A DNA stretch of 64,000 nucleotides from CAIYRG01 sp964494505 (GCA_964494505.1 CAZBRO010000003.1:62001-126000); one strand, 5' to 3'. Counted from the first letter of the stretch, positions 43,818 to 54,236 are shown. The notes: a model not told the origin generated them from the letters alone. Program-made: numbers and translations.

Positions 43818-44252
43818 ATGACCGCTATTGTAGGACATTACCTCGAGGACCTGACCGTCGGCCAATCCGCGAGCTATTCGCGCACCATCACGGATGGTGA
43901 CATTCAGCAGTTCGGCGCCGTCTCGGGCGACATGAACCCGCTGCATTTCGACGAGGATTACGCGAAGACGACGATCTTCAAGGGCCGCATCGCGCACGGG
44001 ATGCTGTCGGCGAGCTTCCTCTCGACGGTGTTGGGCACCCAGCTTCCGGGGGCAGGCTCGATCTTCCTCAGCTCCACCATCCGCTTCAAGGCGCCCGTGC
44101 GCATCGGCGACACCGTGGTTGCGACCTGTACGGTGCGCGAGATCAATGCGCAGAAAGGCCGCGTGACGTTCGATTGCGTGTGCAAGGTAGGCGAGACCGT
44201 CGTGATCGAGGGCGATGCGATGGTCAAGGTGCCCGCGCGCAACCAGGCCTGA
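43818..44252 (+). CDS. MaoC-like (R)-hydratase
   Basis: 144 residues from the ATG at 43818 (AAAGGGA upstream). MaoC / hot-dog fold motifs: FGAVSGDMNPLHFDEDYAKTT, where the Asp and His form the hydratase pair, and GRIAHGMLSASFLSTVLG. The short single-domain form is the PhaJ-like type, hydrating trans-2-enoyl-CoA to (R)-3-hydroxyacyl-CoA. It is placed between the HAD gene and ribF and may be cotranscribed with them. Actual acyl chain preference is unknown. Confidence 0.9.
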   Translation: MTAIVGHYLEDLTVGQSASYSRTITDGDIQQFGAVSGDMNPLHFDEDYAKTTIFKGRIAHGMLSASFLSTVLGTQLPGAGSIFLSSTIRFKAPVRIGDTVVATCTVREINAQKGRVTFDCVCKVGETVVIEGDAMVKVPARNQA

Positions 44253-44272
44253 CCCTCTCGCCGACGCCGCCG

Positions 44273-45216
<944 letters not shown>

Positions 45217-45220
<4 letters not shown>

Positions 45221-45750
45221 AACCGCAGATCAACGCGCAGAGCTATCATTTGCGCTATTCGCCCGACGAGGACCGTCTTCTCGTCGCGGTCGATCTATCC
45301 CCGGAGCGCGAGCTTGCCATGCTGGTGACGCGCCGGCTGACGCGCAATCTGATCGGCGCGCTCGCCAAATTCGTCTCCGACCGGGGGCCGGTGCCGGGCG
45401 CGAATGCCGCTTTGCGCGAGACGCTGCTCGATTTCGAGCACGGCCATGCGGTGGCGGCTGCCAAGGCCGAGGGCCAGATGCGCGACGAAACCCGAATCCG
45501 CCAGGCCGCCCTCCCGGTGCGCCTCGTCCATGAGGTGAAGCTGGTGCCGAAGAACGAGGGCGGCCTTTTTCTCGTCTTCGACAATCAGGAGCAGCTTCTT
45601 TCCATCGAGATTGCGTCCGACCGCATCCACATGGTGATCGACACCTTCGTCCAGATCGCAGAGCGCGCTGGCTGGGACTTTCCTCCCGTTGCGTCCTGGC
45701 TCGATCCCGGCAAACAGCCGGAACCCACAACCGGGCGCGTCATCAATTAG
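45217..45750 (+). CDS. Conserved-looking protein of unknown function, coupled to ribF
   Basis: 177 residues starting with GTG that overlaps the ribF stop (GTGA). Two blocks look folded: YSPDEDRLLVAVDLSPERELAMLVTRRLT, and FLVFDNQEQLLSIEIASDRI with IQIAERAGWDFP-like sequence. No signal, no cysteine cluster. I do not recognise a named family. Coupled expression with ribF is likely. The ileS gene follows after a triple repeat. Confidence 0.75.
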
Positions 45751-45751
45751 C

Positions 45752-45900
45752 GATCCTCCCCGTTTACGGGGGAGGGGGACCGCGCAACGGTGGAGGGGGC
45801 GATCCTCCCCCGTTTACGGGGGAGGGGGACCGCGCAACGGTGGAGGGGGCGATCCTCCCCCGTTTACATGGGAGGGGGACCGCGAAGCGGTGGAGGGGGC
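45752..45900. repeat. Three tandem copies of the family 1 repeat
   Basis: Units at 45752-45800 (49 bases), 45801-45850 and 45851-45900 (50 bases each). Each has GATCCTCCCC(C)GTTTAC, GGGGGAGGGGGACCGC and a GGTGGAGGGGGC end. The third copy has CATGGGAGG where the others have CGGGGGAGG, so its hairpin is weakened. There are no spacers. Confidence 0.95.
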
Positions 45901-45962
45901 GACCCGCTGGACCCATTCGGCCGGCGCTGTTACGACATCCCTCAGCCCCCGCGACCCCCATA

Positions 45963-48851
45963 ATGACCCGAATGTCCGATCAGAACCCCGCAAATCCGGA
46001 AAAGCGCGACTACCGCGCCACCCTGTTCCTGCCCACCACCGGCTTTCCCATGAAGGCGGGCTTGCCCGAAGCGGAGCCGAAATGGCTGAAGCGCTGGGAG
46101 GAGATCGGTCTTTACGCCCGCCTGCGCGCCCAATCCAAGGGCCGGCCGCTGTTCGTGCTGCATGACGGCCCGCCTTATGCCAATGGCGACATCCATATCG
46201 GGACCGCGCTCAACAAGATCCTGAAGGATTTCGTGGTGCGCTCGCGCCAGATGCTCGGGTTCGACGCGCCTTACGTGCCGGGCTGGGACTGTCACGGCCT
46301 CCCCATCGAATGGAAGATCGAGGAGGAGTACCGCGCCAAGGGCAAAAGCAAAGACGAAGTCCCGGTGAGCGAATTGCGCAACCAGTGCCGCGCCTTCGCC
46401 GCGAACTGGATCGGCGTGCAGCGCGAACAGTTCCAGCGGCTCGGCTGCATGGGCGATTGGATGCACCCCTACACCACGATGGCGTTCGCCGCCGAAGCCC
46501 AGATCGTGCGCGAGCTGCACAAATTCGCGATGAACGGGCTTTTGTATCGCGGCTCGCGCCCCGTGATGTGGTCGCCGGTGGAGAAGACCGCGCTTGCCGA
46601 GGCCGAAGTTGAGTATCACGAGAAATCCTCGCCGCAGATCTATGTGAAGTTTCCGGTGCGGAAGAGCGCGCGCGATTTGGGCGATGCCTCCGTCGTCATC
46701 TGGACCACGACGCCTTGGACTATTCCCGGCAATCGCGCCATCGCCTACTCCGAGTCGCTGGGCTACGGAGTTTACGAAGTGACCGAAGCGGGCGAGGGTA
46801 GCCTCGCGCGCTCCGGCGAGCGGCTGCTACTTGGGGACGCATTGGCCGAAGCGACCGCCCGTTATGCGAAGATCACCGTCACGCGCATTAGCGACGCCGA
46901 TCCGAAAGGCATGATCTGCGCGCATCCTTTGCGCGGGCAGGGCTACGATTTCGACGTGCCGCTGCTTCCCGGCGATCATGTCACGGCCGATACCGGCACG
47001 GGCTTCGTTCACACCGCGCCCGGTCATGGCGAAGACGACCACCATCTGTATCTCGCCAATCGCGAAGCCTTCGCGAACAGCCCAGATCCCTTCAATATGG
47101 TCGCGGCAGATGGTTCGTATACGGACAAAGTCCCGCTGTTCGCAGGCAAGAAAATCCTCACCCCAGACGGCAAGGATGGCGACGCCAATGGCGCCGTCAT
47201 CAAGGAACTGATCGCCGCCGGCAATCTCCTCGCCAAAGGCACGATCCGCCATTCTTATCCTCACTCCTGGCGCTCCAAAGCCCCCGTCATCTTCCGCGCC
47301 ACGCCGCAATGGTTCGCGGCCATCGACAAGCCGTTCCTGGGCTCCAACCAGTCTACCTTGCGCCAACTCGCGCTCGGCGCCATCGCGGCGACCCGCTGGT
47401 ACCCGAAGGCGGGCGAGAACCGCATCGGCGCCATGGTGCGGGACCGTCCCGATTGGGTGCTGTCGCGCCAGCGTGCCTGGGGTGTGCCCATCGCAGTGTT
47501 CGTGCACAAGGGCACGGGCGAGCTTTTGCGTGACGAGGCGGTGAACACGCGCATCACGGATGCCTTCGAGAAGGAAGGCGCGGACGCCTGGATTTTGTCG
47601 CCGCCCTCGCGTTTCCTCGGCGAACACCACGAACACGATTACGAACAGGTCACCGACATTCTGGATGTGTGGTTCGATTCCGGCTCCACCCACGCTTTCG
47701 TGGTGGAAAACCCGATCGATCCGCATTGGCCGAAGAAAGAACACGCCGACCTTTATCTGGAAGGCTCCGATCAGCATCGCGGCTGGTTCCAGTCTTCGCT
47801 GCTCGAATCGTGCGGCACACGCGGGCGCGCGCCTTACGATGCCGTCCTGACACACGGCTTCGTGCTCGACGAGCAGGGCCGCAAAATGTCGAAGTCGCTC
47901 GGCAATGTCGTCGCCCCGCAAAAAGTGGCGCAGCAGAACGGTGCGGAAATCCTGCGCCTCTGGGTGGCGTCGTCCGATTTCACCGAAGATTTGCGCATCG
48001 GGCCCGAGATCGTGAAGGCCGCGGTCGATTCCTATCGCCGCCTGCGCAACACCATCCGTTTCATGCTGGCCAACCTGGAAGGCTTCGACGAACTCGAACG
48101 CATCGCGCCCGACGAGATGCCGGAGCTGGAGCGCTTCATCCTGGCGCGTCTCGCGGCGCTGGATGCCGAGGTGCGCGCCGGCTACGCGGAGTACGACTTC
48201 AATCGCGTGTTCACGCTCGTGTTCAATTTCGCGACCACGGATTTGTCGGCCTTCTATTTCGACATCCGCAAGGACGCGCTCTATTGCGACGTGAAGACGA
48301 GCACCCGCCGCCGCGCTGCCCGCACCGTTATCGACGCCCTCTTCACGCGCATCGTCACCTGGCTTGCGCCGCTCCTCTGTTTCACCATGGAAGAGGCGTG
48401 GACGACGCGCTACGGGGCGGAAGCGAGCGTGCATCTGGAAGTCTTCCCCGAGGTGGGCGAAGATTGGGAGAACGATGCGCTGCTCCAGAAATGGAACCGG
48501 GTGCGCGCGCTGAGAAGGGTGGTGACAGGCGCGCTCGAAATCGCACGCGCCGCCAAGACCATCGGCGCCAGTCTGGAAGCCGCCCCCACGCTCTATGTCG
48601 AAGACGAGGGCGATGTGCGCCTGTTCGGCGATGTGAGCCTTTCCGAAATCGCCATCACCTCGGGCGCGAAGATCGTGCAAGGCGTGGCGCCCGCGGACGC
48701 CTTCCGCCTCGCCGATGTGGCGGGGGCGGGCGTCGTGTTCGCGCATGCGGACGGCGCCAAATGCGGCCGCTGCTGGATGGTACTCCCCGAGGTCGGTTCG
48801 CATCCCGAACACCCGGACCTCTGCAACCGCTGCGCCGCCGCTGTCGCATGA
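45963..48851 (+). CDS. ileS: Isoleucyl-tRNA synthetase
   Basis: 962 residues from the ATG at 45963. Class I signature GDIHIGTAL (HIGH type), the editing domain (TTTPWTIPGNRAIAYS, and GTGFVHTAPGHGEDDH), and KMSKSLGN. The C-terminal zinc knuckle CGRCWMV...LCNRC is present. No clear Shine-Dalgarno stands before 45963; ATG 45972 is an alternative start. The repeat triplet lies 63 bases upstream. Essential for charging tRNA-Ile. Confidence 0.98.
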   Translation: MTRMSDQNPANPEKRDYRATLFLPTTGFPMKAGLPEAEPKWLKRWEEIGLYARLRAQSKGRPLFVLHDGPPYANGDIHIGTALNKILKDFVVRSRQMLGFDAPYVPGWDCHGLPIEWKIEEEYRAKGKSKDEVPVSELRNQCRAFAANWIGVQREQFQRLGCMGDWMHPYTTMAFAAEAQIVRELHKFAMNGLLYRGSRPVMWSPVEKTALAEAEVEYHEKSSPQIYVKFPVRKSARDLGDASVVIWTTTPWTIPGNRAIAYSESLGYGVYEVTEAGEGSLARSGERLLLGDALAEATARYAKITVTRISDADPKGMICAHPLRGQGYDFDVPLLPGDHVTADTGTGFVHTAPGHGEDDHHLYLANREAFANSPDPFNMVAADGSYTDKVPLFAGKKILTPDGKDGDANGAVIKELIAAGNLLAKGTIRHSYPHSWRSKAPVIFRATPQWFAAIDKPFLGSNQSTLRQLALGAIAATRWYPKAGENRIGAMVRDRPDWVLSRQRAWGVPIAVFVHKGTGELLRDEAVNTRITDAFEKEGADAWILSPPSRFLGEHHEHDYEQVTDILDVWFDSGSTHAFVVENPIDPHWPKKEHADLYLEGSDQHRGWFQSSLLESCGTRGRAPYDAVLTHGFVLDEQGRKMSKSLGNVVAPQKVAQQNGAEILRLWVASSDFTEDLRIGPEIVKAAVDSYRRLRNTIRFMLANLEGFDELERIAPDEMPELERFILARLAALDAEVRAGYAEYDFNRVFTLVFNFATTDLSAFYFDIRKDALYCDVKTSTRRRAARTVIDALFTRIVTWLAPLLCFTMEEAWTTRYGAEASVHLEVFPEVGEDWENDALLQKWNRVRALRRVVTGALEIARAAKTIGASLEAAPTLYVEDEGDVRLFGDVSLSEIAITSGAKIVQGVAPADAFRLADVAGAGVVFAHADGAKCGRCWMVLPEVGSHPEHPDLCNRCAAAVA

Positions 48852-48870
48852 GCGACCGGCGTCCGCTAGT

Positions 48871-48921
48871 GATCCTCCCCCGTTTACGGGGGAGGGGGAC
48901 CGCCGGAGGCGGTGGAAGGGG
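48871..48921. repeat. Palindromic intergenic repeat, family 1
   Basis: GATCCTCCCCCGTTTACGGG, then GGAGGGGGACCGCC and GGCGGTGGAAGGGG, in the gap between ileS and lspA. Confidence 0.9.
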
Positions 48922-48963
48922 CTGCCGCACGCTCAATATCGATTTCACCTTGGTTGAGGCCAG

Positions 48964-49455
48964 ATGCCCATGACCCCGCAGCGCATCGGCTGGATCGTGG
49001 CTGTCCTCGCCTTCATCGCCGACCAGGCCTCCAAGAACCTGCTGCTCTACGGCCTTTCCTTCCGCGCGCTCGGGCCCGCCGCGCGCATTCCCGTGCTCCC
49101 CTTCTTCGACATGGTGATGGTGTGGAATCCCGGCGTCTCCTATGGGCTTTTCCCGGCCCAGAGCTTTGCCGGCGCCATCATCTGGATTGTCATTTCGGTG
49201 GTCGCGGTGGTGGGCCTTTCGATCTGGCTGGCCAGAGTCGAGCGCCGCGTGCTGGCCTTGGGGCTCGGGCTCGTGATCGGGGGCGCGCTCGGAAATGTGA
49301 TAGACCGCGCCATCTACGGGGCGGTGGCGGATTTTTTCCACTTTTACGCCTTCGGCCATGACTGGTATGTCTTCAACGTCGCCGACGCGGCCATTACGGT
49401 GGGCGCGATCGGGATTGTCCTGGAGGCGTTTTTCTTCGTGGAAAAGCAAGCGTAG
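48964..49455 (+). CDS. lspA: Lipoprotein signal peptidase (signal peptidase II)
   Basis: 163 residues with four transmembrane segments. Catalytic aspartates are seen in GNVIDRAIYGAVADFFHF and FNVADAAITVG, and the N-terminal FIADQASKN is typical. It cuts prolipoproteins at the lipobox after lipidation. A lipoprotein of the DUF3035 family is the next gene. Shine-Dalgarno GAGG 6 bases upstream. Confidence 0.96.
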   Translation: MPMTPQRIGWIVAVLAFIADQASKNLLLYGLSFRALGPAARIPVLPFFDMVMVWNPGVSYGLFPAQSFAGAIIWIVISVVAVVGLSIWLARVERRVLALGLGLVIGGALGNVIDRAIYGAVADFFHFYAFGHDWYVFNVADAAITVGAIGIVLEAFFFVEKQA

Positions 49456-49481
49456 GGAGCCGGCAGTCCGGTAAGGCGAAT

Positions 49482-49997
49482 ATGGCGAGACGGAATCGTG
49501 TGATGCGGACGGTCGCGGCGGCGGCCCTGTTGGGCGCCGGCGTGGCGCTGATGGGCTGCGACAGCGTGCGCGAGGCGACGGGCGCGGCAAAGCTGCCGCC
49601 GGACGAATTCACCGTTCTCACCAAGGCGCCGCTGGTGCTGCCGCCCGATTACAATCTCCGCCCGCCGCAGCCCGGTGCCGCTTCCCGCAACGAGCCCGAT
49701 CCCGACGATGCCGGCCGCAACGTGCTGTTTCCGCAGAATTCGGCCATGGCGGCGGCGGCTCTCGGCGCCGATTACAGCGACGGCGAGAAGCTGCTTCTGA
49801 CCAAGACCAACGCGCTCTCGGTCGATCCCAATATCAGGCGCAGCATCACCTCGGATGCGGGCCAGGAAGACCAGGGCCTGGATTTCTCGGCCAAGGTGCT
49901 CAATCAGCGGGCGACGGCGCCGGCGGCGGCTCAACCTGCCGCTCCGGCCGCGGCTCAACCTGCCGCCGCTCCTGCCGCCATGCCGGCTCCACGCTAG
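49482..49997 (+). CDS. DUF3035 lipoprotein, BamF-like
   Basis: 171 residues (a second ATG is at 49503). Lipobox LMGC near residue 26. The sequence KLPPDEFTVLTKAPLVLPPD is the DUF3035 core; in Caulobacter such a protein is BamF, part of the outer-membrane beta-barrel assembly complex. The C-terminus is an Ala/Pro-rich tail (APAAAQPAAPAAAQPAAAPA). It lies 26 bases after lspA and 12 before the M16 gene. The autotransporter at 3601 would be a client of the BAM complex. Confidence 0.85.
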   Translation: MARRNRVMRTVAAAALLGAGVALMGCDSVREATGAAKLPPDEFTVLTKAPLVLPPDYNLRPPQPGAASRNEPDPDDAGRNVLFPQNSAMAAAALGADYSDGEKLLLTKTNALSVDPNIRRSITSDAGQEDQGLDFSAKVLNQRATAPAAAQPAAPAAAQPAAAPAAMPAPR

Positions 49998-50009
49998 ACG
50001 GACGAACGC

Positions 50010-51404
50010 ATGCAGCCCCTCCATAAAGCGCTCGCGGGGGTTCTCCTTCTCGGCGCGTGCGTGGGGGCCCTCGCGCTCGCGGAGAATTGGCTCGCCCCGC
50101 CCACCCAGGCGGTTGCCGCCGAAACCGAGTCCCGCGGCGCCAGCAAAGCGACCCTCTTCACGCTCAAGAACGGCCTGCAGATCGTGGTGGTGCCCGATCA
50201 CCGCGCGCCCGTTGTCACCCACATGGTCTGGTACCATGTCGGCGGCAGCGACGATCCGCCGGGCCTTTCGGGCGAAGCCCATCTCTTCGAGCATCTGATG
50301 TTCAAAGGCACCAAGACGGTGCCGAACGGCGAGCTCTCGAAAATCGTCGCGCGCAATGGCGGCCAGGACAACGCCCAGACCTCTGAGGATTTCACCGTCT
50401 ATTTTCAGCGCATCGCCAAGGACCGGCTTCCCATCATGATGGGGCTCGAAGCCGACCGCATGACCAATCTCGACCTCTCCGAGCCCAACGTCACGACCGA
50501 GCGCGACGTGGTGCTGGAGGAGCGCCATCTGCGCATCGATTCCGAGCCGCAGGCGCTCGCCCAGGAACAGATGGAGGCAGCGCTTCATCTCTCCCATCCC
50601 TATGGCCGCCCCGTGATCGGCTGGGAGAAAGAAGTCAGCAGCATCGGGCGCACCCAGGCGCTCGACTTCTATGCCCATCATTACGCGCCCAACAACGCCA
50701 TCGTCATGGTGGTGGGCGACGTGACGCCGGACGAGGTGAAAAAGCTCGCGGAGGAAAAATACGGCGCCGTGCCCAGCCGCGAGTTGGCCCCGCGCGCGAA
50801 CGAGCCGCCGCCGCCCAGGCTTGCCGAAACGCGGATGAATTTCGCCATTCCCGGCACCAAGCTGCCGCAGCTCCTGCGCATGTATCGGGTGCCGGGCTAT
50901 GTCAGCGGGCCCAAGGGGACCGCGGAGGCGCTCGAAGTGATGGGCACCATCCTCGGCAATGGCGAGACCAGCCGGCTCTACAAGACGCTTGTGATGGACC
51001 GCAAACTCGCCGTCGAGGCCGGCGCCAATTATGACGGCAACACGCGCGGGCCCGGCGAGTTCACCGTCTTCGCGGTGCCCCGCGACGGCGTCTCCTTCGA
51101 TACGCTGGAGGCCGCGATGGACCAGGTGATCGCGACACTGACGCGTGCCGTGCCGGAAGAGGGCGAATTCAACCGCGCCAAGACGCAGCTGATCGCGAAC
51201 TACACCTATCAGCACGACAACCAGTTTCTGCTGGCCCAGGATTATGGCGTGGCGCTCTCGATCGGACAGAAGATCGAAGATGTCGAGGAATGGCCGGACC
51301 GCATCCGCGCCGTCAATCCGGCGGATGTGCGAAAGGTGGCGCAAACCTTTCTGGTGAAACAGGAGGCGGTGACCGGCCGCATCTCGCCGAAGGCAGAACC
51401 ATGA
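50010..51404 (+). CDS. M16 zinc metallopeptidase, catalytic subunit
   Basis: 464 residues. The inverted zinc motif HLFEH is at residues 91-95 (His91, Glu94, His95), with the distal Glu in RDVVLEERHLRIDSEP. Signal segment LAGVLLLGACVGALALA. This is an exported M16B-type peptidase. The following gene encodes an M16 protein without the zinc motif, so the two probably form a heterodimer, as known for other paired M16B enzymes. The stop overlaps that gene's possible start (ATGA at 51401-51404). Confidence 0.93.
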   Translation: MQPLHKALAGVLLLGACVGALALAENWLAPPTQAVAAETESRGASKATLFTLKNGLQIVVVPDHRAPVVTHMVWYHVGGSDDPPGLSGEAHLFEHLMFKGTKTVPNGELSKIVARNGGQDNAQTSEDFTVYFQRIAKDRLPIMMGLEADRMTNLDLSEPNVTTERDVVLEERHLRIDSEPQALAQEQMEAALHLSHPYGRPVIGWEKEVSSIGRTQALDFYAHHYAPNNAIVMVVGDVTPDEVKKLAEEKYGAVPSRELAPRANEPPPPRLAETRMNFAIPGTKLPQLLRMYRVPGYVSGPKGTAEALEVMGTILGNGETSRLYKTLVMDRKLAVEAGANYDGNTRGPGEFTVFAVPRDGVSFDTLEAAMDQVIATLTRAVPEEGEFNRAKTQLIANYTYQHDNQFLLAQDYGVALSIGQKIEDVEEWPDRIRAVNPADVRKVAQTFLVKQEAVTGRISPKAEP

Positions 51405-52867
51405 AGCAAAAACAACCTGTCATCCCGGCCAGCGGGCCCCGGCATCGAGCCGGGGGGAGCGCGAACCGGGACCCACGGCGCAGCGGCTGGGCAGGCCCCG
51501 GGTCTCGCGCGATGCGCTCGCCCGGGATGACATTCTTCGCGTTGATTCTGCTTGTGCTGCTCATCCCCACCTTCGCCCAGGCCATCACGGTCAAGACCGT
51601 GCAGGGGCCGACGGGTGTGGAGACCTGGCTCTCCGAAGAGCACGCGCTCCCGATGATCGCGGTCAACATCTCCTTCCCCGCAGGCTCGGCCTACGATCCG
51701 CCTGACAAGCCCGGCCTTGCCAACATGACGGCCTCGCTTCTGGACGAGGGCGCAGGCGATCTCGCAACGGATGCCTTCAAGCAGGCCATGGAATCGCGCG
51801 CCATCCGTTTTCAGGCCGCAGCCGATCGCGACTATATCGTCGTCACCCTGACGACGCTGAAGGAGAACGCCGACGAAGCGTTTCGCCTGGCAGCCCTTGC
51901 CTTCGCCCATCCGCGCTTCGATGCCGAAGCCGTCGAGCGCATGCGGGTGGCGATCCTCGCCTCCGAAAAACAACAGGACGAGGACCCCGCGCGCGCCGCG
52001 GTGAAAGCCTGGTACGCCGCCTATTTCGGTGCGCATCCCTATGGCCGTCCGCCCGACGGGACACCCGCCGGGATCGCCGCGATCAAGCCCGGCGACATCA
52101 AGGCCTTTGCCGCCGATCATCTGGTGCGTGGCGGCATCAAGGTCGCGGTCTCGGGCGACATCACCGAAGTGCAGCTCAAGAAATATCTCCAGGCCCTCTT
52201 CACGCCGCTGCCCGCAAAATCGGTTCCACCCGTTGCCAAGCCCACCGACGCCGGCAAGCCCCATACCCAGTCGATCCCGCGCGATGAGCGGGCGCCCGTC
52301 GCGGTGTTCGGCTTCGAAGGCCCGATGCGCGCCGATCCCGATTTCATTCCGGTCTTCGTCACCAATTACATCTTCGGCGGCGGCGGTTTCTCGGCCCGCC
52401 TGATGGACGAAGTCCGCGACAAGCGCGGGCTCACCTATGGCATCTCCACCAACATGGACGATTTCCGCTCGGCCTCCATCATCGTGGGCGAAGTGCAGAG
52501 CGACAAAACCAAGATCGCAACCGCCCTCGACGTCACCAAGTCCGAAATGGCGCGCTTCGCCAAAGACGGCGCCACGGCCAAGGAATTGGCCGACACCAAG
52601 ACCTATCTCACGGGATCGTTCCCGTTGGGCCTCGACTCCAACGCCAAGATTGCGCGCACGCTCAATGGCTATCAGCGTTCGGGGCTGCCGGCCGATTATG
52701 TGGTCAGGCGCAACGCCATGATCGAGGCCGTGAGCCTTGCCCAGGTCAATCAAATGGCGAAGAGATATTACGATCCGGCGCGCCTCGTCGTGGTTGTCGT
52801 GGGCACGCCCGCAGCCGCCGCTCCGGCGCAAAAGCCGCAAAACGCGCCCGCCGCCGCCGCGCGCTAG
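51401..52867 (+). CDS. M16 peptidase-like non-catalytic subunit, with a repeat inside its 5' end
   Basis: Up to 488 residues from ATG 51401, coupled to the previous stop, or 446 residues from ATG 51527. The second start gives a clean signal peptide MTFFALILLVLLIPTFAQA directly; the first adds 42 residues (MKQKQPVIPASGPRHRAGGS...) that come from a family 3 repeat at 51419-51532. The M16 fold is clear, but at the zinc-motif position there is YDPPDKPGLANMTASLLDEG in place of HxxEH, so it is not catalytic. It should support the preceding M16 enzyme. I favour 51527 as the functional start, because the extension would hide the signal peptide. Confidence 0.85.
   Translation: MKQKQPVIPASGPRHRAGGSANRDPRRSGWAGPGSRAMRSPGMTFFALILLVLLIPTFAQAITVKTVQGPTGVETWLSEEHALPMIAVNISFPAGSAYDPPDKPGLANMTASLLDEGAGDLATDAFKQAMESRAIRFQAAADRDYIVVTLTTLKENADEAFRLAALAFAHPRFDAEAVERMRVAILASEKQQDEDPARAAVKAWYAAYFGAHPYGRPPDGTPAGIAAIKPGDIKAFAADHLVRGGIKVAVSGDITEVQLKKYLQALFTPLPAKSVPPVAKPTDAGKPHTQSIPRDERAPVAVFGFEGPMRADPDFIPVFVTNYIFGGGGFSARLMDEVRDKRGLTYGISTNMDDFRSASIIVGEVQSDKTKIATALDVTKSEMARFAKDGATAKELADTKTYLTGSFPLGLDSNAKIARTLNGYQRSGLPADYVVRRNAMIEAVSLAQVNQMAKRYYDPARLVVVVVGTPAAAAPAQKPQNAPAAAAR
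51419..51532. repeat. Inverted-repeat element, family 3, at the 5' end of a peptidase gene
   Basis: Perfect 11-base inverted ends TGTCATCCCGG (51419-51429) and CCGGGATGACA (51522-51532); inside, GGCATCGAGCCGGGG and further palindromes. It spans the ATGA coupling site at 51401 and the signal-peptide start at 51527. Confidence 0.85.
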
Positions 52868-52969
52868 ATTGCAGTCGCCAGATTGCAGTCACCCTGGCAT
52901 TGGCGGTAGTTTCCCTCCCCGATTGCGGCGGTCATCTCGATCGACCGCACGGGAAAGCAGGAGGGATCA

Positions 52970-54079
52970 GTGGCACGATTGGGTCGCATGCTTGCATTCG
53001 CCGGACTGGCGGTATTCGCGCTGTCCGGTTCGGTCATTGCCGATGAGGGACCGAAATTCCAGATCGACGCGACCTGGCCCAAGCCGCTCCCGCACAATTG
53101 GATCCTGGGCCAGATCGGCGGCATCTTCGTCGACAAGGACGACAATATCTGGATCACCCAGCGTCCCCGCACGGTGAACAAGCGCGACCGCCGCGCCCAG
53201 GATGGCGACAAATCCATCTGCTGCTCGACCGCCCCTTCGGTCATCGAATTCAATCAGGCGGGCGACGTGGTGCAGGCCTGGGGCGGGCCGGAAACCGCCA
53301 AGGGCTTCGACTGGCCCCAGAACGAGCACGGCATCTTCCTCGATTACAAGAACAACATCTGGTTCGGCGGCAATGGCGAAAATGACGGGATGATCGTCAA
53401 GTTCACCAAGGACGGCAAATTCCTGATGATGATCGGGAAGTCCGCCAAGCAGACCAACAGCCTGGACCAGACCCGCGTCGGCCGCGCCGCCGACATGGTG
53501 GTCGATCCCGCGACCAACGAGCTTTATGTCGCCGACGGCTATTTCAATCATCGCGTGGTGGTGTTCGACGCCGACACCGGCGCCTTCAAGCGCACCTGGG
53601 GCGCTTACGGCAAGCCGCCGACGGATGAAAAGATCACCTACGATCCCAAGGTCCTGCCGCAACAGTTCAACAATCCCGTCCATGGCATCCGCATCACCAA
53701 TGACGGCGAAGTCGTGGTTTCCGACCGGGCCAATAATCGCATCCAGATCTTCAAGAAGGACGGCACCTTCATCCGCGAAATCGCGCTGCTCCGCGATTCG
53801 ACGGCGCCCGGCGTGACCGGCTCGACCGTGTTCTGGCCGGACAAGGGGCAGACCATCTGGTTCACCTCCGACGACCCGAATGGCCAGATCCACGTCTTCC
53901 GCCGCAGCGACGGCAAGATCATCGGCGATTTCGGCCGCGTCGGCCGTGGCCCCGGCGAGTTCGAGAACCTCCACAACATCGCCATCGACTCGAAAGGCAA
54001 CATCTACAGCGCCGAAGTGCAGGGCCAGCGCGTGCAGCGCTTCGCCTATAAGGGCGGGCTGCCGCCGATCGGCAAATAA
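52970..54079 (+). CDS. Exported NHL / six-bladed beta-propeller protein, second copy
   Basis: 369 residues from a GTG (GGAGGG 5 bases upstream). Signal peptide MLAFAGLAVFALSGSVIA. Blades: GQIGGIFVDKDDNIWITQRP, GIFLDYKNNIWFGGNGEND, ADMVVDPATNELYVADGYFN, GIRITNDGEVVVSDRANNRI and IAIDSKGNIYSAEVQGQRV. The vicinal pair Cys84-Cys85 (SICCSTAPSVIEF) corresponds to that of the protein at 36948. Function unknown. Monocistronic, followed by a hairpin terminator. Confidence 0.85.
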   Translation: MARLGRMLAFAGLAVFALSGSVIADEGPKFQIDATWPKPLPHNWILGQIGGIFVDKDDNIWITQRPRTVNKRDRRAQDGDKSICCSTAPSVIEFNQAGDVVQAWGGPETAKGFDWPQNEHGIFLDYKNNIWFGGNGENDGMIVKFTKDGKFLMMIGKSAKQTNSLDQTRVGRAADMVVDPATNELYVADGYFNHRVVVFDADTGAFKRTWGAYGKPPTDEKITYDPKVLPQQFNNPVHGIRITNDGEVVVSDRANNRIQIFKKDGTFIREIALLRDSTAPGVTGSTVFWPDKGQTIWFTSDDPNGQIHVFRRSDGKIIGDFGRVGRGPGEFENLHNIAIDSKGNIYSAEVQGQRVQRFAYKGGLPPIGK

Positions 54080-54095
54080 TATAGGGCAGGGCACC

Positions 54096-54130
54096 AATGG
54101 CGCCGCCGGGGATTCCCGGCGGCGCCATTT
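54096..54130 (+). terminator. Strong hairpin, probable terminator
   Basis: Perfect 15-base stem AATGGCGCCGCCGGG / CCCGGCGGCGCCATT around GATT, then TTGC; weak T-run. Confidence 0.7.
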
Positions 54131-54236
54131 GCTTGTGGAGAAGCGCGGTTTCCGGTCACTCCGGCATGAGAACAAAAGTGCAACCCGGGCAAAATCTGGG
54201 TTAGTCTTCGTCTCCGAGTCGCAAAGAGAGCCCACC

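Noticed and set aside
43746..44272. FMN riboswitch upstream of ribF
   Set aside because: The region is coding (MaoC-like gene) up to 21 bases before ribF; no room for an RFN element.
45752..45900. Tandem 50-base repeats considered as a CRISPR array
   Set aside because: Units are contiguous with no spacers, each is itself a long palindrome, single copies occur elsewhere, and no cas gene is present.
46827..48812. Long antisense frame opposite ileS
   Set aside because: ileS has complete synthetase motifs; the antisense translation shows no family features.
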